In this document: positions 6,765 to 10,761 of the stretch, in pieces
Layout: every line of letters starts with the position of its first letter
Position numbering within the stretch: the stretch's first letter is position 1
Source of the DNA: Paracoccaceae bacterium
GTDB taxonomy: Bacteria; Pseudomonadota; Alphaproteobacteria; Rhodobacterales; Rhodobacteraceae
Direction: 5' to 3'
Assembly (NCBI GenBank): GCA_009922885.1
Contig: RFUP01000048.1
Location: 1-10,761, forward strand
Length of the DNA: 10,761 nt
Position numbers and translations under genes: made by a program
Notes under the pieces: model-generated
What the model was told of the DNA's origin: nothing
The model's input: the letters and a program-made list of their open reading frames with translations, nothing else
Database searches by the model: none

Positions 6765-7745
6765 ATGGCGCTACCGAAACAATTGCAGGGATTGCGGCTG
6801 CCGGTGGTGGCTTCGCCCCTCTTCATCATCTCGAACCCCGATCTGGTGATCGCGCAATGCAAGGCGGGGATTATTGGTTCATTCCCTGCCTTGAACGCGC
6901 GGGAATCAGAGGGCGAACCGCCCTTGCTCGAAGCGTGGCTCAAGCGGATCACCGAGGAGTTGGACGCCTACAACCAAGCCAACCCCGACACCCCCGCCGC
7001 ACCCTATGCAGTGAACCAGATCGTGCACCGCTCGAATGCGCGGCTGGAGCGGGATATCGAGATCTGCCACAAGTGGAAGGTACCCGTATGGATCACGTCG
7101 CTCGGGGCGCGCGTGGAAGTGAACGAGGCGGCGCATGATTGCGGCGGTATCACACTGCACGACATCATCAACAATACCTTCGCGAAGAAGGCGATTGAGA
7201 AGGGTGCGGATGGCCTGATCGCTGTGGCTGCGGGCGCAGGCGGCCACGCAGGCGCGCAATCGCCCTTGGCGCTCATTTCTGAAATCCGCCAATGGTTTGA
7301 CGGGCCCTTGCTCCTGTCAGGGGCGATCGGCAATGGCCGCTCGATCTTGGCGGCCCAAGCGATGGGCGCGGATCTGGCCTACATCGGTTCGCCCTTCATC
7401 GCCACGAATGAAGCGAACGCCGTGGATGCCTACAAGGAGATGATCGTCGCCTCCGGTGCAGAAGACATCGTCTATTCCAACCTTTTCACAGGCGTGCACG
7501 GGAATTACCTGAAGCCCTCGATCACAAAAGCCGGCATGGACCCTGACAATCTCGAACAGTCCGATCCGTCCAAGATGGACTTTGGCGCGAACCGCCAGAA
7601 GCCGAAGTCATGGAAGGAAATATGGGGGGCAGGGCAAGGTATCGGTTCGGTGAAATCCGTGGTGCCTGCCGCAGAACTGGTAGCACGGCTTTCCCGCGAA
7701 TACGACGAAGCGAAAGCGGCTTTCCGGAGTGTTGTGAATGGCTGA
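6765..7745 (+). CDS. Nitronate monooxygenase-family FMN flavoprotein, probably an acyl-CoA pathway oxidoreductase
   Basis: TIM-barrel flavoprotein of the nitronate monooxygenase / 2-nitropropane dioxygenase family, 326 residues. Visible signatures: PVVASPLFIISNPDLV and GIIGSFPALNAR near the N terminus, AAGAGGHAG with H161 at the position of the family's catalytic histidine, and SGAIGNGRSILAAQAMGADLAYIGSPF for the FMN phosphate site. The start at 6765 is fixed by AGGAGG (6754-6759). Family members include true nitronate monooxygenases, NADH:quinone reductases and IpdC, a flavoenzyme of steroid C/D-ring catabolism. The beta-oxidation operon makes an IpdC-like role, or reduction/oxidation of an unsaturated acyl-CoA, more plausible than nitronate detoxification; that is inference. 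Its last 8 bases overlap the next gene. Confidence 0.88.
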   Translation: MALPKQLQGLRLPVVASPLFIISNPDLVIAQCKAGIIGSFPALNARESEGEPPLLEAWLKRITEELDAYNQANPDTPAAPYAVNQIVHRSNARLERDIEICHKWKVPVWITSLGARVEVNEAAHDCGGITLHDIINNTFAKKAIEKGADGLIAVAAGAGGHAGAQSPLALISEIRQWFDGPLLLSGAIGNGRSILAAQAMGADLAYIGSPFIATNEANAVDAYKEMIVASGAEDIVYSNLFTGVHGNYLKPSITKAGMDPDNLEQSDPSKMDFGANRQKPKSWKEIWGAGQGIGSVKSVVPAAELVARLSREYDEAKAAFRSVVNG

Positions 7746-8400
7746 GCTTTGGCTGGTTCGTCACGCGCAGGCGAGTTTCGGCGCGGCCGATTACGACAAG
7801 CTTTCGGAGCTAGGGCATGAGCAATCCCGCGCACTGGGTGCTGCGCTGAAAGCCTTTGGCATGGTGCCCGATGCCGTGTTTATCGGTGCACAACGGCGGC
7901 ACCGCGAAACTTGGGAAGGGATCAACACGGCTTTCGGCATGAGCGCTGCGCCGGAGGTGTTGCCCGGTTTCAACGAGTTCGACTTCAAAGGGCTGCTGGA
8001 CGCGCGCTACGCCGGAAAAGAACGCCCGACGGACCTGCACACAGATCGTCGAACTCATTTCAAGATGCTGCGCGAAACGGTATTGGAGTGGCAGGCAGAT
8101 GATATCATTTCGCCCCCAGAACGGTTCTCCGATTTCGCGGGCCGCGTCCGCGAGGCTCGCCAGCGGGCAGCACAGGGTGGTGAAAGGGTTATGGTCGTTT
8201 CCTCCGGCGGGGCAATTGGCCAAAGCGTTGCTGAGGTGATGGATGCTCCCGCCGACGCGATGATCCGCTTGCAGCTCCAGATCAAGAACTGCTCGATCAC
8301 CCGCCTGATCGTGACGCCATCCGGCACCGAGCATCTCTCGACGTTCAACGAAACGCCCCACATCGACGCCGCCAACGCGCGGTTCCTGACCTATAGCTGA
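7738..8400 (+). CDS. Histidine phosphatase-family protein with a substituted second catalytic histidine
   Basis: Member of the phosphoglycerate mutase-like branch of the histidine phosphatase superfamily, 220 residues, no signal peptide. The phosphate-pocket motif is LVRHAQASFG with R8 and the phospho-acceptor H9. QRRHRET (about 52-58) resembles the second arginine segment, and GFNEFDFKGL supplies the usual acidic residue. The C-terminal motif, normally S-H-G-G, reads VVSSGGAIG (153-161), so S156 stands where the second catalytic histidine is expected. Activity may be altered, or it may bind a phosphorylated ligand. The start overlaps the flavoprotein stop by 8 bases, and the kinase gene follows after 12 bases; that neighbour suggests a role on a phosphorylated pathway intermediate. 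A general metabolic phosphatase is the alternative. Confidence 0.88.
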   Translation: MAELWLVRHAQASFGAADYDKLSELGHEQSRALGAALKAFGMVPDAVFIGAQRRHRETWEGINTAFGMSAAPEVLPGFNEFDFKGLLDARYAGKERPTDLHTDRRTHFKMLRETVLEWQADDIISPPERFSDFAGRVREARQRAAQGGERVMVVSSGGAIGQSVAEVMDAPADAMIRLQLQIKNCSITRLIVTPSGTEHLSTFNETPHIDAANARFLTYS

Positions 8401-8412
8401 ACGGAGTGCATC

Positions 8413-9444
8413 ATGAGCAATGCCGCAGCCCATCTCGACACAGAGGCCGTCGCCCGCTGGCTTTCCGAGCATATGGAGGGCTTCGTGGGCCCGCTTACGG
8501 CGGAGAAATTCGCAGGCGGCCAGTCGAATCCAACGTTCCGGCTCACAGCCAAGTCAGGCACCTACGTCCTGCGCCGCAAACCACCGGGGCAGCTCTTGAA
8601 ATCCGCTCATGCTGTGGATCGTGAATTCCGGGTGCAAAGGGCGCTTTGGCAATCCGATGTACCTGTGGCCCGCATGCATGTGCTCTGCGACGATGACAGC
8701 GTGATCGGCTCGATGTTCTACGTCATGGAAGAGGTGAAAGGCCGCCATTTCAGTGAGCCTACGCTGGATGCCTTGTCGAATGATGAACGCCGCCCTGTTT
8801 TCGAGGAAATGAACCGGGTTCTCGCGGCAATACATGACGTGGATCTCGCAGCCAGCGGCCTTTCTGATTACGGTCCGGAAGGGAATTACTACGAGCGACA
8901 GGTCGGCCGTTGGACTAAGCAGTACCGCGCCAGCGAAACCCAAACCATCGCTTCGATGGAAGCCTTGATCGCGTGGCTTGATGCCAACATGCCCGCCGAT
9001 GATGGCCAGCGCACCCTAGTGCATGGGGACTACCGGATCGACAACATGCTCTTCCGGACGGACGAACCGCGCTGCGCCGCTGTTCTCGATTGGGAGCTCT
9101 CCACGACAGGCCATCCTTTTGCCGATCTCGGGGCCGTCATCATGCAATGGGGCATGCCTCCGGGCAGCGAGGGGCGCGGCCTTTCCGGCATTGACCGCCG
9201 CGCACAGGGCTTGATGGAGGATCAGGAATTCATCGACCTCTACTGCCAGCGCCGCGGCCTCCCGGGCATTGACCGTTTCGGCTTCTACCTCGCTTTCAAC
9301 TATTTCCGGATGGGCGCGATCATTCAGGGCGTATATAAGCGGGCGCTCGACGGAAACGCCTCGAACCCTGAGCGCGCCAAGCGCTTGGGCGGCTTCGTGG
9401 GCACATTCGCCGAGCAGGGATTGAAGGCGGCGGGACTCGTGTGA
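8413..9444 (+). CDS. ACAD10/ACAD11/LvaA-like phosphotransferase, probable hydroxyacyl-CoA kinase
   Basis: Aminoglycoside phosphotransferase (APH)-fold kinase, 343 residues. The N-lobe has FAGGQSNPTFRL and YVLRRKPPGQLLKSAHAVDRE, the wording typical of the kinase domain of mammalian ACAD10/ACAD11 and of bacterial homologues. The catalytic loop VHGDYRIDN gives H204, D206 (base) and N211 (metal ligand); LDWELSTTGHPFADL gives D226, the second metal ligand. Characterised relatives (LvaA of Pseudomonas putida, ACAD10/11) phosphorylate 4-hydroxyacyl-CoAs so that the phosphate can be eliminated, routing the substrate into beta-oxidation. By analogy this gene probably acts on a hydroxylated CoA ester. 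It is a stand-alone kinase, unlike the fused mammalian forms. A GGAG site (8403-8406) supports ATG 8413. Antibiotic resistance, the naive reading of the APH fold, is unlikely. Confidence 0.92.
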   Translation: MSNAAAHLDTEAVARWLSEHMEGFVGPLTAEKFAGGQSNPTFRLTAKSGTYVLRRKPPGQLLKSAHAVDREFRVQRALWQSDVPVARMHVLCDDDSVIGSMFYVMEEVKGRHFSEPTLDALSNDERRPVFEEMNRVLAAIHDVDLAASGLSDYGPEGNYYERQVGRWTKQYRASETQTIASMEALIAWLDANMPADDGQRTLVHGDYRIDNMLFRTDEPRCAAVLDWELSTTGHPFADLGAVIMQWGMPPGSEGRGLSGIDRRAQGLMEDQEFIDLYCQRRGLPGIDRFGFYLAFNYFRMGAIIQGVYKRALDGNASNPERAKRLGGFVGTFAEQGLKAAGLV

Positions 9445-9845
9445 TGAAGCAGAAAGACGTGAAAGAAGCGCCCTATCCGTGGCAGGAAACCCTCGGTTTC
9501 GACGTTAGCGATTGGGGGCCGGACCATGCCGAAGTTACAGTGCCAATCGAAACGAAACACGAAAACCGTTACGGAATTCCACACGGTGGAGTGCTGGCCT
9601 CTATTCTCGACACGGCCATGGGCTTTGCAGGCTGCTACACAGGCGATCCCGAACATCCGCAAATGGCCATGACGCTGAACTTGAGTGTGAACTACCTCTC
9701 TGTCGCCAAAGGCAACCTGTTGATCGCAACCGGTCGGCGCACTGGCGGTGGCGCAAAAACCTTCTTCGCCGAAGGTCGTATCATGGATAACGAAGGCATT
9801 TTGGTTGCCACGGCAACAGGCGTATTCCGCTACCGCGGACGATAA
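9444..9845 (+). CDS. PaaI-type hotdog acyl-CoA thioesterase
   Basis: Hydrolyses an acyl- or aryl-CoA to the free acid and CoA; 133 residues, the usual size of single-domain PaaI-like thioesterases. The family core ENRYGIPHGGVLASILDTAMG contains the H47-G48-G49 turn and D56 in the position of the catalytic acid. The remainder (MTLNLSVNYLSVAKG, then GRRTGGGAKTFFAEGRIMD) follows the standard beta-strand pattern. ATG 9444 overlaps the kinase stop codon by one base (TGATG), a common coupling arrangement; GTG 9441 would add one residue and cannot be excluded. In this operon it may release CoA from dead-end or inhibitory thioesters. The substrate is not predictable. Confidence 0.9.
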   Translation: MKQKDVKEAPYPWQETLGFDVSDWGPDHAEVTVPIETKHENRYGIPHGGVLASILDTAMGFAGCYTGDPEHPQMAMTLNLSVNYLSVAKGNLLIATGRRTGGGAKTFFAEGRIMDNEGILVATATGVFRYRGR

Positions 9846-9862
9846 TGAACAGGGAGAAAATG

Positions 9863-10761
9863 ATGTCTGAAATGATGAAACGTATCGTTCTTGCAAGCCG
9901 CCCCACTGGCGCTCCCAGTGACGAGAACTTCCGGCTCGAAACCGGGCCTGTCCCTGCACCGGCCGAAGGCGAGATCCTCGTCCGCGTCACGGCTATGTCT
10001 TTGGACCCCTACATGCGAGGCCGTATGGATGATGCGAAATCCTACGCTCAGCCTGTGCCGGTGGGCGGCACGATGGAGGGCGGTTCGGTTGGTCAGGTGA
10101 TCGCATCCAACTCGCCGCATTTCAAACTCGGCGACTGGGCCTTTGGCATGTTCGGCTGGGCAACCCACTCGGTTCAGAACGCGAAACTCTGCCGCAAGCT
10201 CGACCCATCCCAAGTCCCTGTGAACACCGCCTTGGGCGTCCTTGGCATGCCGGGCTTCACAGGCTGGTTCGGGCTGATGGAATACGGCAAGCCGAAAGCG
10301 GGAGAGACCCTCGTCGTCGCAGCGGCGACCGGGCCCGTTGGCAGCATGGTTGGTCAGGTGGCCAAGTCGATGGGCCTTCGGGTAATCGGCATCGCTGGCG
10401 GTGCCGAGAAATGCCGGATGGCCGTCGAGGAGTTCGGCTTCGACGCCTGCCTCGATCACCGCGCCCATGCGGATGCCAAGGAACTCCGCGCCGCTCTGCA
10501 AGAAGCCTGCCCGAAGGGTGTCGACATCTATTTCGAGAATGTCGCCGGAAAGGTGCTCGAAGCCGTAATGCCGCTGATGAACGTCGGCGGCCGCATCCCG
10601 GTCTGCGGCATGATCTCCTGGTATAACGAAGGCGGCCTCGGCATGAACGCCGGCGGCGCCAAAGATCAACTGCCCAAGATGTGGCGCACGATTCTCGTCA
10701 ATCGCCTGCATGTACACGGGTTCATCATTTCCGATCATTGGGCGCGCTTTCCGGAGTTCCT
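9863..10761 (+). CDS. MDR-family NADP-dependent enone reductase (3' end outside window)
   Basis: Zinc-independent medium-chain reductase of the leukotriene B4 dehydrogenase / 15-oxoprostaglandin 13-reductase / CurA group, which reduces the C=C of alpha,beta-unsaturated ketones with NADPH. About 299 of roughly 340-350 residues are present with no stop codon. Recognisable parts are SLDPYMRGRMDD near the N terminus, LGMPGFTGWFGLMEYGKPKAGE before the cofactor domain, AAATGPVGSMVGQVAKSMG (Rossmann glycine motif), GGAEKCRM (lysine typical of NADPH binding) and VDIYFENVAG. No zinc-binding cysteines are seen. Two adjacent ATGs (9860, 9863) are possible; 9863 has the better spacing (6 bases) from AGGGAG (9851-9856). 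It may saturate an enone arising from the pathway's substrate, or act as a general detoxifying reductase. Confidence 0.9.
   Translation, partial: MSEMMKRIVLASRPTGAPSDENFRLETGPVPAPAEGEILVRVTAMSLDPYMRGRMDDAKSYAQPVPVGGTMEGGSVGQVIASNSPHFKLGDWAFGMFGWATHSVQNAKLCRKLDPSQVPVNTALGVLGMPGFTGWFGLMEYGKPKAGETLVVAAATGPVGSMVGQVAKSMGLRVIGIAGGAEKCRMAVEEFGFDACLDHRAHADAKELRAALQEACPKGVDIYFENVAGKVLEAVMPLMNVGGRIPVCGMISWYNEGGLGMNAGGAKDQLPKMWRTILVNRLHVHGFIISDHWARFPEF

Larger units (their letters stand above)
981..10761 (+). other. Eleven-gene beta-oxidation-type operon (right end outside window)
   Basis: Eleven same-strand genes follow one another with junctions of -4, +1, +1, +10, +14, +17, -8, +12, -1 and +17 bases. 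No gap is large enough for an internal terminator or promoter outside coding sequence. Stop/start overlaps (ATGA at 2174, TGATG at 9442, an 8-base overlap at 7738) point to translational coupling. A single transcript starting in the 885-980 region is the simplest reading. The operon continues past the window edge. Confidence 0.85.

Noticed and set aside
8413..9444. Reading the APH-fold kinase as an aminoglycoside resistance gene
   Set aside because: The sequence follows the ACAD10/ACAD11 kinase subgroup, and the operon context is acyl-CoA catabolism.
981..10761. Search for tRNA, CRISPR, insertion sequences, long direct repeats or horizontally acquired islands
   Set aside because: Coding density leaves no room. 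I saw no repeat units or transposase-like proteins, and base and codon use look even across the genes by eye.

Overview
The window looks like a chromosomal segment of an alphaproteobacterium. GC is high (about 60% by eye), gene packing is very dense, and the protein style is typical of Rhodobacterales and their relatives; the lineage call is an inference. All twelve genes lie on the + strand. Every one belongs to acyl-CoA activation, fatty-acid-like beta-oxidation or the processing of acyl-CoA side products. I see no RNA genes, insertion sequences, CRISPR arrays or phage genes.

Layout. Positions 1-855 hold the C-terminal half of an AMP-forming acyl-CoA synthetase, followed by a clean hairpin terminator (861-884). 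The 125-base gap up to 980 carries a plausible sigma70-type promoter and small inverted repeats. From 981 to the right edge runs one very tight operon of eleven genes, with junctions from -8 to +17 bases: two unlike acyl-CoA dehydrogenases (981-2177, 2174-3295), an RhlG-like SDR (3297-4121), a NodN/MaoC-type hydratase (4123-4590), an MFE-2-type SDR (4601-5530), a thiolase (5545-6747), a nitronate-monooxygenase-fold flavoprotein (6765-7745), a histidine-phosphatase-family protein (7738-8400), an ACAD10/ACAD11/LvaA-like small-molecule kinase (8413-9444), a PaaI-type hotdog thioesterase (9444-9845) and a medium-chain enone reductase cut off by the window end (9863 onward).

How they may work together. 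The synthetase makes a CoA thioester and the dehydrogenase pair introduces the 2,3-double bond. The MaoC protein hydrates it, probably to the (R)-3-hydroxyacyl-CoA, one or both SDRs oxidise it, and the thiolase cleaves it. The rest are not needed for plain fatty acids. The kinase family phosphorylates 4-hydroxyacyl-CoAs, the enone reductase and the flavoprotein suit unsaturated or oxo intermediates, and the thioesterase can free stalled CoA. I infer a route for a hydroxylated, branched or cyclic carboxylic acid (levulinate-like, isoprenoid or steroid-derived) rather than simple beta-oxidation. The substrate cannot be read from the sequence.

Most notable points: the two dehydrogenases carry complementary halves of the family's motifs and look like an obligate heteromer, and the kinase sits beside a phosphatase-fold protein whose second catalytic histidine is replaced by serine.
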